A stretch of 64,000 bases of DNA from a virus. Where the stretch lies: IMG/VR virus record IMGVR_UViG_3300042463_001065, positions 48,068 through 112,067 of that record. One strand, written 5' to 3'. Positions 54,374 to 61,629 of the stretch are shown here, piece by piece. Numbering within the stretch: the first letter of the stretch is position 1; every line of letters starts with the position of its first letter. The position numbers and the translations under genes are program-made. The notes below the pieces were generated by a model, which saw only the letters and a list, made by a program, of their open reading frames with translations, did not search any database and was not told where the DNA came from.

Positions 54374-55218
54374 TAGAGACAAACAAGATTATAAATGGTG
54401 ACTGCGTTGAGGTCATGAAAACATTACCTGAAGGTTGTATTGACCTAATTGTGACCTCACCACCCTATGGTGTAGGTATTGCGTATGACGTACATGAAGA
54501 TGATGTTGAGTTTGAGGATTATCTTGTTTTTGCTAGAAACTGGCTTACAGAGGCTTATAGAGTATTAAAAGATGATGGTCGTATTGCATTAAATATACCA
54601 TACGAAGTTAACAGACAAAAAAAGGGTGGGAGAATTTTATTTGTTTCTGAGATGTATCAGTTGATGAAAGAAATTGGTTACGGATTTTTTGGTTTAGTTG
54701 ATTTAGAAGAAGATGCCCCACATAGACTTAAAACAACTGCATGGGGTTCTTGGATGTCACCATCATCACCATATATCTATAACCCAAAGGAGTGTGTAAT
54801 ACTTGCATACAAAAAATTTCATATTAAAAAGGTTAAAGGGGAGCCACAATGGAAGGGGACACCAACTGAAATTGAACAGGAAGACGGAACCATAAAAAAG
54901 AAAGTGGTCTATGAGGAACAAGATAAAAAAGAGTTTATGGATCTAGTATTTGCCCAATGGAAATATTTTGCAGATACAAAGTCTTTGACCAAGGCAACCT
55001 TTTCAATGGACATACCAACTAAAGCTATTAAAATATTGTCCTATAAAAATGACATTGTATTAGACCCTTTCACCGGTAGTGGTACTAGTTTAGTTGCTGC
55101 TGAAGTTCTCGGACGAAGGTGGTTAGGAATAGAATTATCACCAAACTATACTGAAATTGCAAAAACGAGAGTAGAATACTTCCAAAAGTTAGAAGAGATA
55201 AAAGAAGACCAACAGTAA
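54370..55218 (+). CDS. DNA methyltransferase (TSPPY class, N4-C/N6-A)
   Basis: This 282-residue protein has VTSPPYGVGIAYD near residue 30 (catalytic motif IV) and LDPFTGSGTSLVAAEVLGRR near residue 236 (SAM-binding motif I), i.e. the beta-class order. This group methylates N4-cytosine or N6-adenine. It is the third DNA methyltransferase in the window. It is coupled to the lipoprotein gene. A terminator stem covers its stop codon. Confidence 0.88.
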   Translation: MIETNKIINGDCVEVMKTLPEGCIDLIVTSPPYGVGIAYDVHEDDVEFEDYLVFARNWLTEAYRVLKDDGRIALNIPYEVNRQKKGGRILFVSEMYQLMKEIGYGFFGLVDLEEDAPHRLKTTAWGSWMSPSSPYIYNPKECVILAYKKFHIKKVKGEPQWKGTPTEIEQEDGTIKKKVVYEEQDKKEFMDLVFAQWKYFADTKSLTKATFSMDIPTKAIKILSYKNDIVLDPFTGSGTSLVAAEVLGRRWLGIELSPNYTEIAKTRVEYFQKLEEIKEDQQ

Positions 55219-55231
55219 TGTTGGTTTTTTT
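55209..55231 (+). terminator. Rho-independent terminator over a stop codon
   Basis: CCAACA-GTAA-TGTTGG followed by TTTTTTT. The stop codon of the methyltransferase lies across the loop, so gene and terminator share bases. Confidence 0.88.
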
Positions 55232-55242
55232 GTTTTGTTTCA

Positions 55243-55250
55243 TATTTATT
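55243..55250 (+). promoter_or_regulatory. Late-type A+T motif TATTTATT
   Basis: The motif lies 4 nt before the leader-bearing DHH gene at 55255, just after the terminator. Confidence 0.4.
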
Positions 55251-55254
55251 TAGT

Positions 55255-56994
55255 ATGAAAAGACTAATCAAAGAATCAGGAATTAGAGATATTAATTTAC
55301 TGGCAAAAAGATACAAGAAAGCTAAAATATACTTTCACCAAGATTTAGACGGAGTTACTACGGCAATTGCAATGAAAAACTACCTTGAACAAAACGGTAT
55401 TAATGTTGTTGATGCTGAAATTATTCAATACGGAGATAAAGAATTTGGAATAAAAAAACCTGAAGGTAGTGGTGAAGTTATGCCAGTATTAGTTGATTTT
55501 GCACACGGGAAACCAATGTTTGTTATTCATACAGACCATCACGACAGTCAAGCGGGAGTAGAAAAGGACACCGCAACAAACTTCAAAGCATCAAGATCAA
55601 ACGTTGAAACAATTTCACAAAGTATATCACCAAAAGAAATATTTACATCAGAAGACATACACCTAATATCAACAGTTGATTCTGCAAATTTTGCAGTAAA
55701 TGACATAACGCCAGAAATGGTAATGAATTATCTTTTCAAATATGATAAAAATGAATCATTGAAAAGAAATAAAATGTTAATGGGGCTTGTAACAAACAAA
55801 CTACTATTAGCATTTAAAAACAAACCAAAATTTTTAGAGCAACTTGTTTTAGAAGCAAAACCATCACTTTTGAGTATATTAAATTTGATTAAAAAGATTA
55901 TAAAAGAAAAAGGTTATGCGAATATAGATGATTTAGTAAAAAATCAAGAAGACTACGTTTCTAAAATGAAAAATTATAAAAATATTGATGTACAAGGTAA
56001 TGTGATTGTTCAATACGGAGGAGGATCAATGGTAAAGTCGGGATCTTATGATAGGTATACACCATTTAGAAATAATCCTGATGCTGATTTTATTGTAATG
56101 GCTTGGCCTAAAGGGTTGGTTCAATCCTCTTGCAACCCATATAAAAAAGAAAGAGCTTTAAAAGGTGTTGATTTAGGTGAGATAAAAGATGAGGTTTTAG
56201 ATGTTTTTAAGGGCGAATTAACTTCACAAAAAATAACATTTGGTACCCTAAAAAGATTATCTGAAATGGGAACGGAATATGGATCTGTTGGGTTTACATT
56301 TAAAGATATGATGGCAATATATGGAAATTCACCTTCATTTAAAATACAAGGCGATTATGGTAGTTTAAGAGATATTTTATCTAATATATCATCTAGACTA
56401 TATAGAAGTTTAAGTGAAAAACAAAGAATGTTATTAGATAAAGTTTCGGTTAATGGGTTAGATGTTATAAGGGCTAATTCAGGAGGACATAAATGTATTA
56501 CAAATATATCAGGTATTAATTTTTTATATAGTGGTAAAAAACAAGAAGGTGATAGAAAATATGTTGATCTATTAAAGGACATTCAAAAAACATTTGTTGA
56601 TATATTAAATAAAAAAATAGGATCACCAACTAATCTAAAAGAATCTAAAGAAAGTAATAAAAAAGGTGTTGAATCACTTTTAAAAAACCATATAAAAGGT
56701 AGTAAAACTTTATCTGAGAGTGAATGGGATTATATAATGGAAAAATTAGATTGTGTTGTTGATAATAGAGGACAATGGGATCACCCTGAAAAATGTACAA
56801 TGATTGAAAGTAATTCTATAACTATGAAAAACGTACCATACCCATTATTAGGTATTGATGATACGGGACATACTAAACTAATGTTACCAGAAAAATCGTA
56901 TAATTTTCCAGGTAATAACGTTTTTGAAATCCCACTTCAAGGAAAACACAAAACTCTTGGAATAGAATTATTAAAAAATTTATCAAATTACTAG
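55255..56994 (+). CDS. Leader-bearing DHH-family phosphoesterase
   Basis: This 579-residue protein starts with MKRLIKE-S (IKE site). The DHH core shows FHQDLDGVTTAIAM near residue 27 (DxDG), LVDFAHGK near residue 83, VIHTDHHDSQA near residue 95 (DHH) and STVDSANF near residue 143. A long middle region and a C-terminal segment with GGHKCITNISG near residue 410 complete it. DHH enzymes (RecJ, NrnA types) cut nucleic acid or small phosphodiesters. A virion-style leader on an enzyme suggests it could be injected, to attack host DNA, RNA or a signalling nucleotide. Confidence 0.82.
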   Translation: MKRLIKESGIRDINLLAKRYKKAKIYFHQDLDGVTTAIAMKNYLEQNGINVVDAEIIQYGDKEFGIKKPEGSGEVMPVLVDFAHGKPMFVIHTDHHDSQAGVEKDTATNFKASRSNVETISQSISPKEIFTSEDIHLISTVDSANFAVNDITPEMVMNYLFKYDKNESLKRNKMLMGLVTNKLLLAFKNKPKFLEQLVLEAKPSLLSILNLIKKIIKEKGYANIDDLVKNQEDYVSKMKNYKNIDVQGNVIVQYGGGSMVKSGSYDRYTPFRNNPDADFIVMAWPKGLVQSSCNPYKKERALKGVDLGEIKDEVLDVFKGELTSQKITFGTLKRLSEMGTEYGSVGFTFKDMMAIYGNSPSFKIQGDYGSLRDILSNISSRLYRSLSEKQRMLLDKVSVNGLDVIRANSGGHKCITNISGINFLYSGKKQEGDRKYVDLLKDIQKTFVDILNKKIGSPTNLKESKESNKKGVESLLKNHIKGSKTLSESEWDYIMEKLDCVVDNRGQWDHPEKCTMIESNSITMKNVPYPLLGIDDTGHTKLMLPEKSYNFPGNNVFEIPLQGKHKTLGIELLKNLSNY

Positions 56995-57006
56995 TTTTTT
57001 GTAACA

Positions 57007-57022
57007 TATTTATATATTTATA
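57007..57022 (+). promoter_or_regulatory. Doubled late-type A+T motif
   Basis: Two adjoining copies of TATTTATA occupy 57007-57014 and 57015-57022 after the DHH gene. The start of the 46-residue gene is 120 nt away, so the role is uncertain. Confidence 0.3.
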
Positions 57023-57062
57023 AAATACCTCTGACAAAATTCATTATTTTTTAAAAAAACAA

Positions 57063-57093
57063 TTGACAGTTTAGAATAAATGTTTTAGATTTG
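57063..57093 (+). promoter_or_regulatory. Bacteroidota-type promoter (TTG-N20-TAGATTTG)
   Basis: TTGAC at 57063 and TAGATTTG at 57086-57093, spaced 20 nt, would start the 46-residue gene at 57143 with a ~45-nt leader. Confidence 0.6.
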
Positions 57094-57142
57094 TAAAACA
57101 ATTAGGAAACGTCCTAATAATAAATTGAAATAATGTTAAGAC

Positions 57143-57283
57143 ATGAGTGAAGATCAAGTTGTAAATGAAATTTACGCCTACATCAATAACGAAGGTCAGA
57201 AAGTATATACACCTAATTATCAGTTTGCTGATATCATGGCTAAAAAATACGGAACTGACAAGGTGTACGTAGAAAAAAATTAA
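57143..57283 (+). CDS. Small protein, 46 residues
   Basis: It encodes MSEDQVVNEIYAYINNEGQK, then YTPNYQFADIMAKKYGTDKV. It is well balanced in composition and has its own promoter. It lies just upstream of the large RNA candidate. No family is recognised. Confidence 0.6.
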   Translation: MSEDQVVNEIYAYINNEGQKVYTPNYQFADIMAKKYGTDKVYVEKN

Positions 57284-57291
57284 CAAAGTAC

Positions 57292-57322
57292 TTGTCTAAT
57301 TGAAAAAAAAGACTTAACTTTG
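57292..57322 (+). promoter_or_regulatory. Bacteroidota-type promoter of the large RNA (TTG-N20-TAACTTTG)
   Basis: TTG at 57292-57294 and TAACTTTG at 57315-57322 form a -33/-7 pair directly before the hairpin-rich, G+C-rich stretch. The expected start is near 57327. Confidence 0.65.
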
Positions 57323-57327
57323 TAAAA

Positions 57328-58300
57328 GATTTGAAACTAAAGGAGATGAAAGATACTCGTTGTCAAGTCTAAAAAACGTTCTTTGAAAAACTAAAACCGA
57401 CTGAAATTGTCGTCACAATTATAAAAAGCGAATTAACACCTCCCTTTCTTTAAGTGTGAAACTAAATTAAGTCATTGGGCCGTGTATGGTCCATTAAAAT
57501 AAACCACGAAAGTGGGATAAAGTGAACCTAACGTGTAATGGGTTTGCGTCTTGGTGAGTCTTCGGACTTGTCGAGGTCGAGTACACAAGCGGGATACCGT
57601 TTAACCTTTAGTACCGAGGGCAACGCTGTAGGGAAAGTGGTTCGACGAACTGGCAATGTGGGTTGTCAGTTTGAGGTGGGAACACCAAGAGGAATAACCC
57701 GTAGGAATTATGCAAAAAATAAGATTATCCAATTTTATTATTGCGAGTTCCATTATGATAGGGTACTTAAAACCGAAAGGTATGTTCGTGTACAGGTGGT
57801 GCTGTTACCAACCCTAATGATTCCTTACCAAAGGAATTGTTTTGAAGTAATCTTGATGTATGGAAATGGGGACATTTCACAGAGTAGTTGAGTATCGATT
57901 CGTCCAAAAGATGGGTTGGCTCGGTTGGCAGACCACTACTTTGACAATCCACAACACAAACACTTTATGGAAAGTAATAAAACTAAATTATTAACTACAA
58001 AAAGGAAAAGTGTCTGTCAGGTTTGGATGAAAGGTGACTACATAGTAATGAGCCGTTCATTGCACACAAGGATCCCAAGTCTGAGTGTAATTATCCGAAA
58101 AACCTTTAGTCCCGCAAGGACGAACTGGGGAGGCATCCTCGGAAAGAGTCAAGTAAGATGAGAGTAATTCAAACCTCAAGGAGTGATTCACCTAAATAAT
58201 CGTCACTGAGGAATACTTCTCAAAAGGAAGTGGATAAGAGTAGAATAAATAATGACTCTAAAGGTTCTCAATAACAGGTGTAATCTCAACCTTTTTTTTA
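57328..58300 (+). ncRNA. Candidate giant structured RNA, ~970 nt
   Basis: No believable gene lies here; two open frames (117 and 81 codons) have odd composition and ignore the hairpins. G+C is far above the neighbourhood (33 of 60 bases at 57541-57600). Perfect hairpins include AATTGT-CGTC-ACAATT (57405), CCAC-GAAA-GTGG (57504), AGTC-TTCG-GACT (57557), GGTG-GGAA-CACC (57675), TTCCTT-ACCA-AAGGAA (57821), GTCC-CGCAA-GGAC (58109), GAGG-CAT-CCTC (58130) and ACTTC-N7-GAAGT (58215). GNRA and UUCG loops are typical of folded RNA. It may belong to or resemble GOLLD, ROOL or OLE, or be new. I see no tmRNA, RNase P or group I/II intron core. Confidence 0.8.
58262..58299 (+). terminator. Probable terminator of the large RNA
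   Basis: AGGTT and AACCT close a 21-nt loop, followed by eight T. The 5-bp stem is weak; a much stronger terminator follows at 58329. Confidence 0.55.
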
Positions 58301-58328
58301 AAACATGATTACTGGTAAAAAAAAATTG

Positions 58329-58360
58329 ATGGATGCAATAAAATTTGTATCCATTTTTTT
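58329..58360 (+). terminator. Strong Rho-independent terminator
   Basis: A 10-bp stem (ATGGATGCAA with TTGTATCCAT, one G-T pair) and a 6-nt loop are followed by T6. Its T run overlaps the -33 element of the next promoter. It is probably the main or backup end of the large RNA. Confidence 0.85.
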
Positions 58361-58388
58361 GTGCATTTAATTTTTTTTACTATCTTTG
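58358..58388 (+). promoter_or_regulatory. Bacteroidota-type promoter (TTTG-N19-TATCTTTG)
   Basis: TTTG at 58358-58361 and TATCTTTG at 58381-58388 lie exactly 4 nt before the ATG at 58393, a near-ideal leaderless arrangement. Confidence 0.75.
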
Positions 58389-58392
58389 TGTC

Positions 58393-58803
58393 ATGGAAAA
58401 CAAATATAAAACCGGAAAACACATCTTGGACAATCATATTAAGGCAGTTAAAAAATTAACTAAAGATACTGAAATTAAATTTTATAAAAATGAGGGTTAC
58501 TATTTTGACGACGACTTAAAAGGTGCGGTGGTTAAAATTAAATCCATTAGAAAATATAAACACAGAAGAACCGCTTGGACTGACAACCAAGAACAATATG
58601 TATACGAAGTTGATGTTATTGTAGACATGAGAAATAGTAGTTACTATTATAGTAATGATTATTGTACAAGACATTCAAGAAGATGTAACGGATATTTCAG
58701 AAATGGTATCTTAGGTACGGTGTTACAAGAATTGAAATATTTTTCAATAGATGGTCGTGACGATGTGAATATTTCAAAAATTGAGTACAAAAGTTTTTCA
58801 TAA
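58393..58803 (+). CDS. Unknown protein, first of a paralogous pair
   Basis: I start at ATG 58393, 4 nt after the -7 box; the longer frame would include the promoter. The 136-residue protein shares with the next gene a VDVIVDM strand, a Y-x-Y-S-N-x-Y-C segment (YYYSNDYCTRHSRRCNGY) and an EL/EFKYF end. Two conserved Cys (DYC, RRC) may pair or bind metal. The function is unknown; the promoter type suggests early expression. Confidence 0.75.
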   Translation: MENKYKTGKHILDNHIKAVKKLTKDTEIKFYKNEGYYFDDDLKGAVVKIKSIRKYKHRRTAWTDNQEQYVYEVDVIVDMRNSSYYYSNDYCTRHSRRCNGYFRNGILGTVLQELKYFSIDGRDDVNISKIEYKSFS

Positions 58804-58818
58804 TCAAAATAAAATCAC

Positions 58819-58826
58819 TATCTTTG
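58819..58826 (+). promoter_or_regulatory. -7 box TATCTTTG
   Basis: The box is followed by TGTC and the ATG at 58831, the same 13 bases plus start as at 58381. A -33 element is poor (TTTTTC). Confidence 0.6.
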
Positions 58827-58830
58827 TGTC

Positions 58831-59214
58831 ATGAAAGATGGTAGGGCAATTAAAGACACACAAATAAAAGCAATCAAAACAATTTTTAAAGACACATGTT
58901 TTGATATGAAACCAATGGCTGATTCTGGTTATGAGGAATTAACAGACGCGGTTTTAAAAATGGTTAACGTAAGAAAGTATAAAAAGGTATGGAATGGAAG
59001 TTTTATATTTGAAGTTGACGTAGTGGTAGATATGAAAATGGTCGGATGTTGGGTATACTCAAACAGATATTGTGAAAAATACAAAGTAAGATGTAATGGA
59101 TATTACAGACGTAAAATTACAAGAATATTAGAACACGAATTTAAATATTTTGGTTTTGATCTACATAGAGATGATTTAGTTGTTAAAAAAATAACTTACA
59201 AAGAAATTGTTTAA
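58831..59214 (+). CDS. Unknown protein, second of a paralogous pair
   Basis: This 127-residue protein aligns with the preceding gene along its length: VNVRKYKKVW, FEVDVVVDMKM, VYSNRYCEKYKVRCNGYYR and HEFKYFGFD. The DNA has diverged strongly while promoter and start are nearly identical. The two Cys positions are kept. The pair probably arose by duplication of a promoter-gene unit. The function is unknown. Confidence 0.75.
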   Translation: MKDGRAIKDTQIKAIKTIFKDTCFDMKPMADSGYEELTDAVLKMVNVRKYKKVWNGSFIFEVDVVVDMKMVGCWVYSNRYCEKYKVRCNGYYRRKITRILEHEFKYFGFDLHRDDLVVKKITYKEIV

Positions 59215-59252
59215 TTCAAAATTTATTCTTAACTTTACAATAAATAAAAAAT

Positions 59253-59516
59253 ATGGCAACACATAAACACGTAATGATAGTTCATCCTAAGTTTGGGGAA
59301 GTTTTAAATGAAACTTTTATGGATGAGGTTCAGTTCAAAATATTTTTAAATATGGTCCACTCTTCAATAGAGTTGAATCAAAACCTTTCAACCTTCAACG
59401 GTAAGGACTTTTTGGTTCACATACCAAGTTCAATACTGAAAGAGTCATTAGTTATTGGTAAGACAAAAGAAGTATCAATGGCTGAGGTGGTACTTGCAAA
59501 ATCTAAATTGGAGTAA
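59253..59516 (+). CDS. Small unknown protein, 87 residues
   Basis: It begins MATHKHVMIVHPKFGEVLNE and contains FNGKDFLVHIPSSILKESLV. It is strand-helix mixed and soluble. It ends 3 nt before the G+C-richer patch at 59.52 kb. No family is recognised. Confidence 0.65.
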   Translation: MATHKHVMIVHPKFGEVLNETFMDEVQFKIFLNMVHSSIELNQNLSTFNGKDFLVHIPSSILKESLVIGKTKEVSMAEVVLAKSKLE

Positions 59517-59519
59517 TAG

Positions 59520-59613
59520 TTTCTTTGTTAATCTTTAAAACAAAGTGGTGGCAGTTCGCACACATCTTGTGTCGACCCGAAAATAGGTGAGGTAATCCTC
59601 ACCTTTTTTTTAT
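59520..59613 (+). ncRNA. Possible small structured RNA with terminator
   Basis: The patch has no frame, contains GGCAGTTCGC and a CACA-CATCT-TGTG hairpin, and ends in a strong terminator stem. It may be a short RNA, or merely the 3' untranslated region of the gene before it. A tRNA fold does not close. Confidence 0.35.
59587..59613 (+). terminator. Rho-independent terminator
   Basis: GGTGAGG-TAAT-CCTCACC, a perfect 7-bp stem, is followed by nine T. Confidence 0.92.
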
Positions 59614-59623
59614 TATTGATATA

Positions 59624-59631
59624 TTTATATG
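59624..59631 (+). promoter_or_regulatory. Late-type A+T motif TATTTATG
   Basis: The motif lies 1 nt before the ATG at 59633, between terminator and leader-bearing gene. It deviates at the last base and is too close for a usual -10. Confidence 0.3.
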
Positions 59632-59632
59632 T

Positions 59633-60028
59633 ATGATAATTCAATTAACAGAATCACAATTAATAAATGTAATTAAAAATGTTACTAATAATAACAACAA
59701 TTATATATATGAAGACATATATGGTTCAGTTGAAAATACAAAATTTGAAGAAAATTACTTTTTAAATGAAGCCGAGTACCAAGGAAGAAAAGTCCAACTT
59801 GGAAAAATCATGCAGGGTGACATTAAAAAATTCAAAGTTTATGTTAAAAACGACAAAGGTAAAGTTGTTAAAGTAAACTTTGGTTTTGGTGGTAAATCGG
59901 CTAAAGGTAAAAGAATGGTTATAAAGAAAAATAACCCTGAAAGAAGAAAGTCTTTTAGAGCAAGACATAATTGTGATAATCCCGGTCCAAGATGGAAACC
60001 TAGATATTGGGCTTGTAGAACATGGTAA
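59633..60028 (+). CDS. Leader-bearing basic protein, 131 residues
   Basis: It begins MIIQLTESQLINVIKNV and reaches an [I/L]xE site near residue 25 (IYE) and another at LNE near residue 45. The body is basic: VYVKNDKGKVVKVNFGFGG, then NPERRKSFRARHNCDNPG and RYWACRTW, with two conserved Cys and two Trp. It looks like a small nucleic-acid-binding or capsid-internal protein. I recall this C-terminal pattern in environmental T4-like phages, but I give no name. Confidence 0.72.
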   Translation: MIIQLTESQLINVIKNVTNNNNNYIYEDIYGSVENTKFEENYFLNEAEYQGRKVQLGKIMQGDIKKFKVYVKNDKGKVVKVNFGFGGKSAKGKRMVIKKNNPERRKSFRARHNCDNPGPRWKPRYWACRTW

Positions 60029-60049
60029 TAAAATAAATAAATAAATAAA

Positions 60050-60400
60050 ATGAAAAGAATAGTTAGATTAACAGAATCAGATCTTACAAGAATTGTAAGA
60101 AGAGTAATACAAGAAGAAGAAGATGCTGTCATCGGATCAATTGAATCAGATATTAATTTAATTGATGACTCAGATCCTGATCCGGGGATTCTTCAAAAAA
60201 TAATAGATAAAATTGAAAATGCTGGTCATAACGTTGAAGATTTTGTAAAAAAACTAAGACGTGGAGGAGAAAAATTTATGAGGATATTAAACAAACAACC
60301 AGATTTTGATTTTAGATATAAAAGAAAAAAACCTTCTTTAATTAAGAATTTTTCAAAACCTCCTGGATTTATTGGAAAACCTGGAAAACATAAATTTTAA
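60050..60400 (+). CDS. Leader-bearing protein, 116 residues
   Basis: The leader reads MKRIVRLTESDLTRIVRR and ends VIQE-E near residue 22; its DNA is almost identical to the leader at 26037. The rest starts acidic (EEEDAVIGSIESDINLIDDS), then has a helix and a basic Pro/Lys-rich end. The shared leader with an unrelated body is direct evidence for leader shuffling. It is probably an internal virion protein. Confidence 0.78.
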   Translation: MKRIVRLTESDLTRIVRRVIQEEEDAVIGSIESDINLIDDSDPDPGILQKIIDKIENAGHNVEDFVKKLRRGGEKFMRILNKQPDFDFRYKRKKPSLIKNFSKPPGFIGKPGKHKF

Positions 60401-60421
60401 TAAAATAAAAAATAAAACAAA

Positions 60422-60979
60422 ATGAGTAGAAGTTATAGTAAAATTAGACACATGCAAGAATCCAACCAAAGATTGGAGAATAATTTTTTAAATGAACAAA
60501 ACGCAAATCTTGCGGGATTAAAGGCTAGAGTTGGTGCATCACTTGGTAACATATTTACAGGTGCCGATCAAGATAGATCACCAGCAATAGAAGCAGCATT
60601 TGCAAGAATAAAGGCTAAGAGTGATCAATTATATAATAGTTTAACAGACTACTCAACAGACCTTCAAAAAACCTTTACCGATAGAGAAAGAGAGATGTAT
60701 AACTCCATACAAAAAACATCAGGAAACGCCGAACAACAACAAAACATAGTTAATAACTTACAAAAACAAGTTGATTCAGAGACTGATGAGAATAAAAAAG
60801 AAAAACTACAAGAAAAATTGGCAAAAGAAACGGAAAAATTGGATAGACTTAATACAAAAACTCAGAATTACCAAGGAAGAAATGAACAATTAAGAAACAG
60901 TCTTGGTGTTTTAACAAAAAAAATTGATGAATTACAAAAAACAATTTTAGACTTTAATCCTAAGTTTATGAAAATGTAA
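60422..60979 (+). CDS. Leader-bearing coiled-coil protein, 185 residues
   Basis: It begins MSRSYSKIRHMQESNQRLEN and reaches NFLNE-Q near residue 25. The body has a Gly/Ala-rich segment (~30-45), then a long coiled coil (~70-175). The size, coil and leader recall scaffold or core proteins of T4-type proheads. It is followed 6 nt later by another leader-bearing gene. Confidence 0.7.
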   Translation: MSRSYSKIRHMQESNQRLENNFLNEQNANLAGLKARVGASLGNIFTGADQDRSPAIEAAFARIKAKSDQLYNSLTDYSTDLQKTFTDREREMYNSIQKTSGNAEQQQNIVNNLQKQVDSETDENKKEKLQEKLAKETEKLDRLNTKTQNYQGRNEQLRNSLGVLTKKIDELQKTILDFNPKFMKM

Positions 60980-60985
60980 AAAAAT

Positions 60986-61285
60986 ATGAGTAAAATTATC
61001 ATAACAGAGAGCCAATTAGAAAAAATGGTTAAGTTTTTAAATGAGAATCATGATGATGGTTCTTATATGGCAAAACAACAACTTTTTACAATCGCAACTT
61101 TGGCATATAAAATGTGGGAAATGATGGAAGAAGGTGAACAATTGGAAGATTGGATGGAAACAAAAATTGCCCAATCTGAACAATCAGTGACTGCTGTTGT
61201 TAAAACTTACATGTATGGAGAAGTTGAAGATAGATTAAAAGGTAGTGCTGGTCTTGATTTGGGTGGGTTAATTATCGGAACTTAA
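60986..61285 (+). CDS. Leader-bearing small protein, 99 residues
   Basis: It begins MSKIIITESQLEKMVKFLNE-N, with the same ITESQL start as at 59633 and an LNE site at residue 20. The body has LAYKMWEMMEEGEQLEDWME and a Gly-rich end (GSAGLDLGGLIIG). The helical middle is acidic. No family is recognised; it closes a run of four leader-type genes. Confidence 0.7.
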   Translation: MSKIIITESQLEKMVKFLNENHDDGSYMAKQQLFTIATLAYKMWEMMEEGEQLEDWMETKIAQSEQSVTAVVKTYMYGEVEDRLKGSAGLDLGGLIIGT

Positions 61286-61303
61286 AAAAATAAAATATAG
61301 ATT

Positions 61304-61337
61304 AATCCCCCTTTCTTAATTGACTGGGGGATTTTTA
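61304..61337 (+). terminator. Rho-independent terminator
   Basis: AATCCCCC at 61304-61311 pairs with GGGGGATT at 61326-61333, followed by a T-rich run. It ends the leader-gene cluster. Confidence 0.88.
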
Positions 61338-61361
61338 TTTTGTATAATTATTAAAAAAACT

Positions 61362-61538
61362 ATGTACGTAATTATTAAACATATTAAAGCAGACAGTAAA
61401 AAGAAAGTTCCTGTAATCTTATTAAACTCTGATAGTGAGATTTGGGAATTTGACACCATTAAGGAGGCTGAAGAAATGAGGGACATATTTGAATTAAACT
61501 CAGATTCAGGTCACAAATACGAGGTTAAAAAGATTTAA
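61362..61538 (+). CDS. Small unknown protein, 58 residues
   Basis: I start at ATG 61362, because the longer frame runs through the terminator. It encodes MYVIIKHIKADSKKKVPVIL and IWEFDTIKEAEEMRDIFELN, a strand-helix mix. It lies 6 nt before the tRNA. Confidence 0.65.
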   Translation: MYVIIKHIKADSKKKVPVILLNSDSEIWEFDTIKEAEEMRDIFELNSDSGHKYEVKKI

Positions 61539-61544
61539 CTAAAT

Positions 61545-61616
61545 GGTTCCGTGGTGAAAGGGATATCACAGTAGATTTCTAATCTTCTATTCCTGGTTCG
61601 AATCCAGGCGGAATCA
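61545..61616 (+). tRNA. tRNA-Arg (anticodon UCU)
   Basis: The acceptor stem (GGTTCCG with CGGAATC, one G-T pair), D arm (GTG...CAC), anticodon loop TTTCTAA with TCT at 34-36, and T arm (CCTGG-TTCGAAT-CCAGG) all form. The anticodon stem has one T-T mismatch. CCA is not encoded. It reads AGA, the main Arg codon of these genes. Confidence 0.9.
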
Positions 61617-61629
61617 CAAAACAAAAAAG

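Noticed and set aside
57538-58161. Two open frames (117 and 81 codons) inside the large RNA region
   Set aside because: They cross many perfect hairpins, have Arg/Gly/Cys-heavy composition unlike neighbouring genes, and lack a start context or recognisable motif.
57328-58300. Group I or group II intron, tmRNA or RNase P as identity of the RNA
   Set aside because: I found no group II domain V hairpin, no group I P7 core, no tmRNA tRNA-like ends with tag frame, and no RNase P core. No split gene flanks it.
58345-58392. Upstream start for the gene at 58393
   Set aside because: The extra residues would be encoded by the terminator T run and the promoter itself.
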